Assembly (NCBI GenBank): GCA_023391315.1 | Contig: JAEWBD010000405.1 | Location: 1-22,116 of the forward strand | DNA: 22,116 bases | From: Bacteroidota bacterium | Lineage (GTDB): Bacteria; Bacteroidota; Bacteroidia; Chitinophagales; Chitinophagaceae | Reading direction: 5' to 3' | In this document: piece by piece, positions 15,940 through 22,116 of the stretch | How positions within the stretch are numbered: the stretch's first letter is position 1 | Layout of the letters: every line of letters starts with the position of its first letter | Made by a program: the position numbers and the translations under genes | Notes under the pieces: generated by a model | Database searches by the model: none | Seen by the model: the letters and a program-made list of their open reading frames with translations, nothing else | Told to the model about the DNA's origin: nothing

Positions 15940-16845
15940 CTACACTTCTGCTGTTTCGGCTTCAAGTGCAGCCACTTTTGGAAAAAGAATATCTTCTTCC
16001 ACATGCATACAATGCGTGAGTGTGCTGTGCAATTCCTCCAGCTTTTGATAGAAATAAGTAAAAGAATTGCAGGCGCCGTCGGGCAGCGTGTAATTATTTG
16101 TTATCCTGCGGAAATACTCGAGGTCTTCTGTAATAATCACGTGCTCTTTTTGCAATAACAGCAGTGATTGTTTAATAATATCCAGGTCAGTTATTTCATC
16201 TTCAACATCACTTTTTTCTGCTGATGCAATTTGTTTGATAGCCGGAAAAACAGCATTATCTTCTTTATCAATATGCACCTGCAGGCTTTTGAAAAAAGCA
16301 GGTATGGATTGTGCAAGACGGTTTAGTTGCGGGTATTGGCTACCATGCCGTTCGGCAACTTTTTCTGCCAATCCTGTTATAACTTCTGCATTATTTTTTA
16401 TGTAGGCATGGTATGTATTAACAATATAAGCCGAAAGAAAATTCAGTTCCAGTTTATCAATTCCGGGCAGAGGAGTATGCTTCTTCTCCCCTTCTGATAT
16501 TTTTTCAGATGCTTTACCGGTATTGCAGCTATAATCAATCCCTTTTGCTTTAAATACAGTAGCCTTGCGCAGGTCTTTTTCAGAAACAGCCGCAGCATTT
16601 TCCTGCTCTTCATTCTTATTTTTAGCAATTTTCACCTGCCAGCGCAGCGGCCCCTGCTGAAGGTATTCCCATTTAAATATATTACCGCGTTCACCCAGAA
16701 GCTGGTAATACAGCGGTTTAGGGTCATGATCATTATCAATAATAAAACTTTCGCCGGCTTCCAGGTCATCAAAATGCTTAAAAATAGTTGGATGTTTAAG
16801 TTTTGGTTCTATCCGGGTAACATCTAAAATTTCTGCCGTTACCAT
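15940..16845 (-). CDS. DUF2249-hemerythrin fusion, Ric-like, with degenerate ScdA_N
   Basis: 301 residues. Residues 5-75 form a DUF2249 domain (ILDVTRIEPKLKHPTIFKHF, then DPKPLYYQLLGERG). Residues about 90-112 keep a trace of ScdA_N: ATVFKAKGIDYSCNTGK aligns with the GIDFCCKGN motif of the intact Ric at 8368, but with SC in place of CC. Residues about 135-290 are hemerythrin-like, with H146, H167, H191-xxx-E195, H235 and a final LTHCMHVEEDILFP motif. In that last motif the residue aligned with the Ric His is C279, flanked by H278 and H281, so the iron site may differ. First gene of its operon, directly behind the 26-bp inverted repeat. Confidence 0.85.
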   Translation of the reverse strand: MVTAEILDVTRIEPKLKHPTIFKHFDDLEAGESFIIDNDHDPKPLYYQLLGERGNIFKWEYLQQGPLRWQVKIAKNKNEEQENAAAVSEKDLRKATVFKAKGIDYSCNTGKASEKISEGEKKHTPLPGIDKLELNFLSAYIVNTYHAYIKNNAEVITGLAEKVAERHGSQYPQLNRLAQSIPAFFKSLQVHIDKEDNAVFPAIKQIASAEKSDVEDEITDLDIIKQSLLLLQKEHVIITEDLEYFRRITNNYTLPDGACNSFTYFYQKLEELHSTLTHCMHVEEDILFPKVAALEAETAEV

Positions 16846-16883
16846 AATGTTTAATTTTTAATTGTGTGGTTTAATTACAGTTG

Positions 16884-16891
16884 CAAAAGTA
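16884..16891 (-). promoter_or_regulatory. Candidate -7 box of the DUF2249-hemerythrin operon
   Basis: On the minus strand TACTTTTG (16891-16884) matches TAnnTTTG, 38 nt from the start codon at 16845. A TTTG (16916-16913) lies 21 bp upstream, at the centre of the 26-bp palindrome, and would be the -33 element. Confidence 0.6.
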
Positions 16892-16903
16892 CATGTTAAT
16901 TCG

Positions 16904-16929
16904 AATAAAAGACAAATTTGTCTTTTATT
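16904..16929. promoter_or_regulatory. Candidate Rrf2 operator, copy 2 (DUF2249-hemerythrin operon)
   Basis: A perfect 26-bp palindrome made of AATAAAAGACAAA (16904-16916) and TTTGTCTTTTATT (16917-16929). Its outer nine bases on each side are identical to those of the repeat at 13286-13311, and its total length is the same. It overlies the likely -33 box and ends 12 bp from the -7 box (13 bp in the rrf2 promoter). Confidence 0.7.
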
Positions 16930-17035
16930 TTTTTAACCAAAATGAATATGGGTTATCATCTAAATATGAGGGTGTTATTTATCAAATAATTGAATTGGCT
17001 GCTGATCCGAAATTATAGTGCGAGAATTATAAACG

Positions 17036-17073
17036 AATCTGCCCGGAACTAAATTTATAGCTTCGGACAGATT
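17036..17073. repeat. Imperfect intergenic inverted repeat, possible terminator
   Basis: Arms AATCTGCCCGG (17036-17046) and CCGGACAGATT-like TTCGGACAGATT (17062-17073) pair with few mismatches around an AT-rich loop. It sits in the 296-bp gap between the M20 gene's end (17142) and the DUF2249-hemerythrin promoter. No clear U-run follows on the minus strand, so a terminator role is weak. Nothing else is recognised in this gap apart from the promoter and operator above. Confidence 0.35.
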
Positions 17074-17141
17074 ATGAAGTGATCTTAAGCAGCGCTGACT
17101 TTAAGTAAGTGCAGCTTTGATGCATAACTTAACAAGATGCA

Positions 17142-18506
17142 TTATTCTTCCCCAAAATATTTATGAAAATAAGGAATGGTTTCAATGCCTTTATAATAAT
17201 TGGCAAGATCAAATTTTTCATTCGGGCTATGCAGGTTATCACTGTCTAAACCAAAACCCATGAAAATAATTTTTATGCCAAGCTCCTGTTCAAATAATGA
17301 GCAGATAGGAATGCTGCCGCCGCCGCGTACGGGAATTGGCGCTTTTCCAAAAGTTGTTTCAATGGCTTTTGAAGCTGCTTTATACCCTTTGCTCTCCATA
17401 GGCGTCATATACGGTTCACCGCCATGATGCACTGTAATTTTTATATCCACATAAGGCGGTGTGATCTTCTTCAAATGATTAATGAGCAATTCCGTTATTG
17501 CTTCTGATTTTTGATTGGGCACAAGCCGGCAACTGATCTTTGCATGCGCTTTTGAAGGTAAAACTGTTTTAGAACCTTCGCCCGTATAGCCACCCCATAT
17601 ACCATTCAGTTCAAGTGTAGGGCGAATGCCTGTGCGTTCATTAGTTGTATAACCTTTTTCCCCCCACAATTCTTTTATACCAAGGTCTTTTTTATAAGCT
17701 TCTGCATCAAATGGCGCTTCAGCCATCAGCTTTCTTTCTTCGGCAGAAGATTCCACCACATCATTATAAAAACCGGGTATGGTAATATGATTATTTTCAT
17801 CGTACAGGCTCGCTATCATTTGTGCAAGTATAGTAATGGGGTTGGCAACAGCGCCGCCATATACACCACTGTGCAAATCGCGGTCAGGGCCAGTTACTTC
17901 AACTTCAATATAACTCAGGCCACGCACACCAACATCCATGCTCGGCGTATCAAGGCTTAGCATAGAGGTGTCGCTTATGAGAATTACATCGGCCTTTAAT
18001 AAGTCTTTATGTTCTTTTACAAAAGTGGCAAGGTTGGGGCTGCCCACTTCCTCTTCACCCTCAATAATAAATTTAATATTGGTGGGAAGCGAGTTGGTGG
18101 CTGTCATGGTTTCAAACGCTTTCACATGCATATATACTTGGCCTTTATCGTCGGCAGAGCCGCGGGCATATAATTTTCCATTTTTTACAACCGGCTCAAA
18201 AGGCCCGCTGTGCCAGAGTTCCAGCGGATCGGGCGGCTGCACATCATAATGCCCATACACCAGTACGGTGGGTTTGGAAGCATCAACTATTTTTTCACCA
18301 TATACAATGGGATGACCATCGGTTTTATATACTTCAGCTTTATCGGCGCCTGCATCCATTAATTTTTGTTTCATAGCTTCTGCGCAGTCCAGCATATCAT
18401 CTTTGTGTTCACTGCGGGCACTTACGCTGGGTATGCGCAACAAATCAATTAATTCATTTAAAAAGCGGTCTTTATTCTGTTGTTGATATTCTTTCCATTG
18501 ATTCAT
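17142..18506 (-). CDS. M20-family dipeptidase/zinc metallopeptidase
   Basis: 454 residues, the usual length of M20 dipeptidases. Metal and catalytic motifs are present: GHYDVQPPDP with H86 and D88, GSADDKGQ around D119/D120, catalytic E151 and ligand E152 in EGEEEVGSP, and DLHSGVYGG in the lid/dimerisation region. The product lacks a signal peptide and probably cleaves dipeptides in the cytoplasm. It is transcribed toward the NO-related island but is separated from it by 296 bp and its own candidate promoter, so it is likely a separate unit. Confidence 0.93.
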   Translation of the reverse strand: MNQWKEYQQQNKDRFLNELIDLLRIPSVSARSEHKDDMLDCAEAMKQKLMDAGADKAEVYKTDGHPIVYGEKIVDASKPTVLVYGHYDVQPPDPLELWHSGPFEPVVKNGKLYARGSADDKGQVYMHVKAFETMTATNSLPTNIKFIIEGEEEVGSPNLATFVKEHKDLLKADVILISDTSMLSLDTPSMDVGVRGLSYIEVEVTGPDRDLHSGVYGGAVANPITILAQMIASLYDENNHITIPGFYNDVVESSAEERKLMAEAPFDAEAYKKDLGIKELWGEKGYTTNERTGIRPTLELNGIWGGYTGEGSKTVLPSKAHAKISCRLVPNQKSEAITELLINHLKKITPPYVDIKITVHHGGEPYMTPMESKGYKAASKAIETTFGKAPIPVRGGGSIPICSLFEQELGIKIIFMGFGLDSDNLHSPNEKFDLANYYKGIETIPYFHKYFGEE

Positions 18507-18527
18507 AAAAAAAATTTAGAAGTGAAA

Positions 18528-18558
18528 CGAAGGTAAGCGAAAGCGGCAAAGAGAACAA
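18528..18558 (-). promoter_or_regulatory. Candidate promoter of the M20 peptidase
   Basis: On the minus strand TACCTTCG (18535-18528) differs by one base from TAnnTTTG. A TTG (18558-18556) lies 20 bp upstream. The box is 21 nt from the start codon. One mismatch keeps confidence low. Confidence 0.3.
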
Positions 18559-18588
18559 TCACTTGCGGAATATCACTTCTTAATAAAA

Positions 18589-18666
18589 TGTTTACTAAAA
18601 ACATAGTACCGTTTAAATATTCCGAGAACATTTTGAAAATGTTCTTCAGAAAAACATGGTATGTTT
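18589..18666. promoter_or_regulatory. Palindrome cluster upstream of uxaB
   Basis: Three inverted repeats lie within 78 bp of the divergent intergenic region. The strongest has perfect 10-bp arms AGAACATTTT (18625-18634) and AAAATGTTCT (18636-18645) around one G. It is flanked by TGTTT-N5-AAACA (18589-18603) and AAACAT-N3-ATGTTT (18652-18666). The near-repeat AAAAACATRGTAY also occurs on both sides (18598 and 18650 regions). All share a TGTTY/RAACA core. This looks like an array of sites for one sugar-acid regulator, perhaps of the GntR or LacI type, about 100-175 bp before uxaB. Confidence 0.5.
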
Positions 18667-18762
18667 CCTTACATTCATTCAATTATGTATGTAGTATTGC
18701 TTTGCATATATTTTTATTGAAGCTTATGCGGATTTGTTACTGTAATTAAATAAACAATAAGT

Positions 18763-20298
18763 ATGGAGTTAAAAAAGGATTTGATCGCGGAAGGAAACCT
18801 GCCTTCAACATTCAGCGTGCCGGAACCATCAGTTTTTAACCTGCCTGAAAAAGTGCTGCAGTTTGGCACGGGTGTTTTATTACGCGGCCTGCCTGATTTT
18901 TATATTGATAAAGCGAACAAACAGAACATTTTTAACGGCCGTATTGTTGTGGTAAAATCTACCGGAAGTAATGTGGATGAATTTGCAAAACAGGATGGGC
19001 TATACACGCAATGCATTAAAGGTTTAGTTGACGGAAAGCCTGTTGAAGAATATATTATCAATGCATCCATAAGCAGGGTTTTAGCAGCGCAGCAAAGCTG
19101 GAACGAAATAATGGAGTGCGCACAAAGCGTAACCATGCAAATTATTATTTCAAACACAACAGAAGTGGGCATAGAATTAAAAGCAGATGATGATATAAAT
19201 GCTGCACCGCCGGCATCTTTTCCCGGCAAGCTGCTGGCATTTCTATATAAGCGTTTTCAGCATTTTAATGGAAGCCCGGAAAGTGGAATGGTAATCGTTC
19301 CAACTGAATTGATTACAGACAATGGCAAGAAATTAAAAGGGATCGTATTGCAGCTTGCCGGTATACATAAGCTGGAGCAGGCATTTATTGACTGGCTTAA
19401 CAATGCCAATGATTTTTGTGATTCTTTGGTTGACCGTATTGTTCCGGGCGCACTTAAAAGCCAGGATCAGCTTGCGTTTGAGAGAAAAGCAGGTTATAAA
19501 GATGGGCTGACAATTATGAGCGAGCCTTACAGTTTATGGGCTATTGAATCGGCATCTGAACGAACGAAAGAAATACTCTCATTTTATAAAACAGACGATA
19601 GCGTTATTATAATATCCGGCATCAATAAATACCGCGAATTAAAGCTGCGCCTGCTGAATGCAACACATACCTTCAGTTGCGCTTTATCTTATCTCTCAGG
19701 GTTTGAGCTGGTATATGAATCAATGCGGGACGAAACTATTTTCCATTTCATTAAAAAATTGATGATAGACGAAATCGCCGCCTGTATTGTTGGTGCATCC
19801 ATCACCCCTGCTGAAGCAGAATCTTTTGCCGGCAACGTTATAGACCGTTTCTCCAATCCTTATATCGAACATAAATGGTTAAGCATTAGCCTGAATTATA
19901 CAGCCAAAATAAAAACACGGTGTGTGCCATTAATTATGCGTTATTATGAAAAAAAGGGTAAAGTTCCATTATGTATGTCAGCTGGTTTTGCTGCCTACAT
20001 TTTATTTACAAAACCTGTTGAAATAGTTGATGGGGTTTATTATGGCGAAATACAAAACAGGAAATATAAAATCAACGATAGTGACGCCGGGCTTCTTTAT
20101 TCTTATTGGGAAAACGCTTCCGCAGATGTTGCCGTGCAACAAATATTGAGTAATGAATCGCTTTGGGATATTGATCTCACAAACATTCCGGGCTTTGCGG
20201 CTTCGGTGGAATATTTTTTACTGCAGTTTAGCACAACCGGATTCAAAAACGCGATCACCCGTTTATTGCATGAAGGCGAAATACAAAATGAAGAATAG
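18763..20298 (+). CDS. uxaB: Tagaturonate reductase (altronate oxidoreductase, UxaB-like)
   Basis: 511 residues, a long-chain polyol dehydrogenase of the mannitol dehydrogenase family. The N-terminal Rossmann part has LQFGTGVLLRGLPDFYIDKA (residues 32-51). The C-terminal catalytic motif KxxxxNxxH is present as K294, N299 and H302 in KLRLLNATH. UxaB reduces tagaturonate to altronate with NADH in cytoplasmic galacturonate breakdown. The FLPDF/YIDKA context and length favour UxaB over mannitol or fructuronate enzymes. The kduD-kduI pair in the same window belongs to the same nutritional theme (pectin-derived uronates), but uxaC and uxaA are not present here. Confidence 0.85.
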   Translation: MELKKDLIAEGNLPSTFSVPEPSVFNLPEKVLQFGTGVLLRGLPDFYIDKANKQNIFNGRIVVVKSTGSNVDEFAKQDGLYTQCIKGLVDGKPVEEYIINASISRVLAAQQSWNEIMECAQSVTMQIIISNTTEVGIELKADDDINAAPPASFPGKLLAFLYKRFQHFNGSPESGMVIVPTELITDNGKKLKGIVLQLAGIHKLEQAFIDWLNNANDFCDSLVDRIVPGALKSQDQLAFERKAGYKDGLTIMSEPYSLWAIESASERTKEILSFYKTDDSVIIISGINKYRELKLRLLNATHTFSCALSYLSGFELVYESMRDETIFHFIKKLMIDEIAACIVGASITPAEAESFAGNVIDRFSNPYIEHKWLSISLNYTAKIKTRCVPLIMRYYEKKGKVPLCMSAGFAAYILFTKPVEIVDGVYYGEIQNRKYKINDSDAGLLYSYWENASADVAVQQILSNESLWDIDLTNIPGFAASVEYFLLQFSTTGFKNAITRLLHEGEIQNEE

Positions 20299-20343
20299 TA
20301 CCCGGGATGCCAGCAGTTAAGCAACAGGTAAAATATAAACAGG

Positions 20344-20381
20344 AAAATTGCGTATGGTTTTTGCTAAGGGAGGGCAATTTT
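20344..20381. terminator. Inverted repeat between uxaB and the serine hydrolase gene
   Basis: Perfect 8-bp arms AAAATTGC (20344-20351) and GCAATTTT (20374-20381) with a 22-nt loop, followed by TATTAAATTA. It sits 46 bp after the uxaB stop codon. The stem is AT-rich and the loop long, so it is a weak terminator candidate. Confidence 0.3.
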
Positions 20382-20415
20382 ATTAAATTATTATCTTTCA
20401 AGCTTAATTGCTATC

Positions 20416-21924
20416 ATGAAAAAGACAACGCTTTGTATCCTTCTGCTTTTGGGAATCACCTATGCTAAATCCCAGCCCTCATTTGTAAAAGACAGCATTG
20501 ACAGTTATATTAACAAAGGCATGAAAGACTGGAAGATTCCCGGTCTTGCCATTACAATTGTAAAAGATGGCAAAGTGGTTTTAATGAAAGGGTATGGTGT
20601 TCGTAATCTTGAAACGAAAGAGCCCGTTGATGAAAACACACTTTTCATGATTGCAAGCAACACCAAGCTTTTTACCGGCACATCACTTGCAAAACTTGAT
20701 TATGAAAACGAGCTTTCTTTAAATGATAAAATCACCAAATATTTTCCCTGGTACCGTGTGTACGACAGTACAACAACTCAGCTCGTGACCATAAAAGATA
20801 TGCTCTCGCATCATCTTGGCACAAAAACTTTCCAGGGCGATTTTACATTCTGGAATTCCCAGTATTCGAGGGATTCGCTCATGTATAAAATGCGCCTGCT
20901 GAAACCAACAGGCAATTTCAGGCAGCAATGGGGTTACTGCAATACCTGTTTTTTAACGGCGGGGCAGGTAATTGAAAAGGTTACAGGCAAGCCATGGGAA
21001 GTATATGTGTATGATAATATTGTTGAACCATTAGGCATGGAAAACACGCACACGCTTGGCAACAATATGGAGCAAATGCCCGGCGCCGCAACGCCTTACA
21101 GTAATTCATTCAGTGAAACTTTGCAGAAACTGCCTTACGATAATATTGACAATATGGCTCCTGCGGGTTCTATCGTAAGCTGTGTAAAAGATATTTCAAA
21201 ATGGTTGCAGATGCAGCTTGACAGCGGCCGTTATAATAACAAGCAAATCATTCCGTGGCCGGCTATACGCACAACAAGAGATATGAATACGATTATTACC
21301 AGCCGCAAAAACACTTTCCTGCCTTATCATTATCTCGGTTATGGATTGGGTGTTTTTATGAGCGATTATGGTGGCAAACAGGTATTTGAACATACAGGCG
21401 GCGCTGATGGTTTTGTGTCCAACACCTGCTTTGTACCGGAAGAAAATCTTGGCATTGCTATTTTTACAAACAACGATAACCAGTCATTTTTTGAACTGCT
21501 TCGCTATAAAATATTAGATGCTTATTTTGACTTGCCTGCAAAAGATTACAGCGCCATGGCTTTGCCAAATTATCTTGAAGCCCGCCACAACCGGCTTAGT
21601 GAAATTGAATCATACAAAGCAAGAATTAAGAATAAAAAGACACCGCTTTCTTTGAGTGTTTATACAGGTGATTACACTAACCCTGTTTTCGGAAATATGT
21701 CGATAAGAATTGTGGGCGGGGATATGGTTTTAAAATTCTACAAGCATAACCTGACTGCAAAGATAGAATACATGGATAGTAATGAATGGCTGCTTGAATA
21801 CAGCAATCCTGCCTATGGAATATTCCCTGTGCACTTTGTAACAGACGGCGCCAAAGTAATTTCGGTTGATATTAAAGTGAACGATTTTCTTGAGACCGAC
21901 CCCTACACATTCATCAAACAATAG
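20416..21924 (+). CDS. Secreted serine hydrolase, class C beta-lactamase/D-aminopeptidase family
   Basis: 502 residues with a signal peptide (MKKTTLCILLLLGITYAKSQ). Residues about 25-350 form the penicillin-binding-protein-like fold: nucleophile Ser81 with Lys84 (SNTK), Tyr174 and Asn176 (YCN), and HTGG at 326-329 in place of KTG. The C-terminal part (about 400-500) is a separate beta domain of the kind often labelled DUF3471. The family includes esterases, D-aminopeptidases and inactive regulators; HTG rather than KTG is frequent among non-beta-lactamase members. Its location should be periplasmic. No partner gene is apparent nearby. Confidence 0.88.
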   Translation: MKKTTLCILLLLGITYAKSQPSFVKDSIDSYINKGMKDWKIPGLAITIVKDGKVVLMKGYGVRNLETKEPVDENTLFMIASNTKLFTGTSLAKLDYENELSLNDKITKYFPWYRVYDSTTTQLVTIKDMLSHHLGTKTFQGDFTFWNSQYSRDSLMYKMRLLKPTGNFRQQWGYCNTCFLTAGQVIEKVTGKPWEVYVYDNIVEPLGMENTHTLGNNMEQMPGAATPYSNSFSETLQKLPYDNIDNMAPAGSIVSCVKDISKWLQMQLDSGRYNNKQIIPWPAIRTTRDMNTIITSRKNTFLPYHYLGYGLGVFMSDYGGKQVFEHTGGADGFVSNTCFVPEENLGIAIFTNNDNQSFFELLRYKILDAYFDLPAKDYSAMALPNYLEARHNRLSEIESYKARIKNKKTPLSLSVYTGDYTNPVFGNMSIRIVGGDMVLKFYKHNLTAKIEYMDSNEWLLEYSNPAYGIFPVHFVTDGAKVISVDIKVNDFLETDPYTFIKQ

Positions 21925-22057
21925 TATCAGCACCCTTATCAGTAAAAAATAATTCGCTTTCTTTACTCAATAAATGGAGCGCCCATATAAGATGTATTTT
22001 ACACCCGGGGAATGTATATCAAGGGCGTTACATGAGGCAAAAAACAAATATGCACGA

Positions 22058-22116
22058 ATGAAAAAATATGCGGTAATAGTTGCCGGCGGAGCTGGTAAAA
22101 GAATGGGCAATATTAT
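22058..22116 (+). CDS. ispD: 2-C-methyl-D-erythritol 4-phosphate cytidylyltransferase, N-terminus only
   Basis: The frame beginning at the ATG at 22058 reads MKKYAVIVAGGAGKRMGNI and runs off the right edge. This is the nucleotide-binding start of IspD (VxAGGxGxRMG), which makes CDP-methylerythritol in the non-mevalonate isoprenoid pathway. An in-frame ATG at 21974 would add 28 residues, but the 22058 start gives the normal IspD N-terminus. Other cytidylyltransferases start in a similar way, so the exact identity rests on 19 residues. Confidence 0.7.
   Translation, partial: MKKYAVIVAGGAGKRMGNI

Noticed and set aside
15058..16845. The DUF2249/hemerythrin genes as toxin-antitoxin or defence proteins.
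   Set aside because: Domain content and shared operator with the Rrf2-oxidase block point to NO/Fe-S stress, and no nuclease, ATPase or other effector domain is present.
21974..22057. Longer ispD start at 21974.
   Set aside because: The frame is open, but the added 28 residues (MERPYKMYFTPGECISRALH and on) do not look like IspD, whose usual start is the MKKYAVIVAGG at 22058.

Overview
The window looks like a chromosomal stretch from a Bacteroidota bacterium, probably of the Chitinophagales/Sphingobacteriales type. The evidence is an AT-rich composition, few Shine-Dalgarno sequences, several candidate TAnnTTTG -7 promoter boxes, and family content (KduI/KduD, DUF4339, M1 and M20 peptidases, a cbb3-like oxidase with split features). 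This taxonomic guess is inference. All genes run on the minus strand from 1 to 18506; the last three (18763 to the end) run on the plus strand. There is no gene-free stretch above 300 bases, no rRNA, tRNA, CRISPR or insertion sequence that I can see.

Layout. 1-852: N-terminal part of a saccharopine dehydrogenase-like enzyme. 889-2337: a GYF_2/DUF4339 single-pass membrane protein. 2460-2918: a secreted YCII-like protein. 3046-4725: kduD-kduI, uronate (pectin-derived) catabolism, with a LacI-type palindrome upstream. 4860-5473: a PIN-type toxin-antitoxin pair. 5544-7508: a secreted M1 metallopeptidase, whose leader holds a perfect 14-bp inverted repeat around a 52-nt segment. 7640-16845: a large respiratory and nitrosative-stress island (see below). 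17142-18506: M20 dipeptidase. 18763-20298: uxaB-type tagaturonate reductase with a palindrome-rich upstream region. 20416-21924: secreted class C-like serine hydrolase. 22058 to end: start of ispD.

The island is the most interesting part. In transcription order it holds a DUF2249-hemerythrin fusion, a DUF1858/double-DUF2249 protein, a 12-TM NnrS/oxidase-I-like membrane protein and a SufT/MIP18-like protein. A second block follows: an Rrf2 regulator with three cysteines (NsrR/IscR-like), a cbb3-like oxidase subunit I with an unusual duplicated N-terminal extension, a diheme cytochrome c that joins a CcoO-like and a CcoP-like domain, two small unrecognised membrane proteins, a 4-TM protein and a classical Ric (ScdA/YtfE) di-iron repair protein. 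Both blocks start with the same 26-bp inverted repeat (outer arms AATAAAAGA / TCTTTTATT), placed 12-13 bp upstream of a TAnnTTTG box. I infer one Rrf2-controlled regulon, probably sensing NO or Fe-S damage, that couples NO/O2 reduction by an atypical cbb3-like enzyme to di-iron repair proteins.
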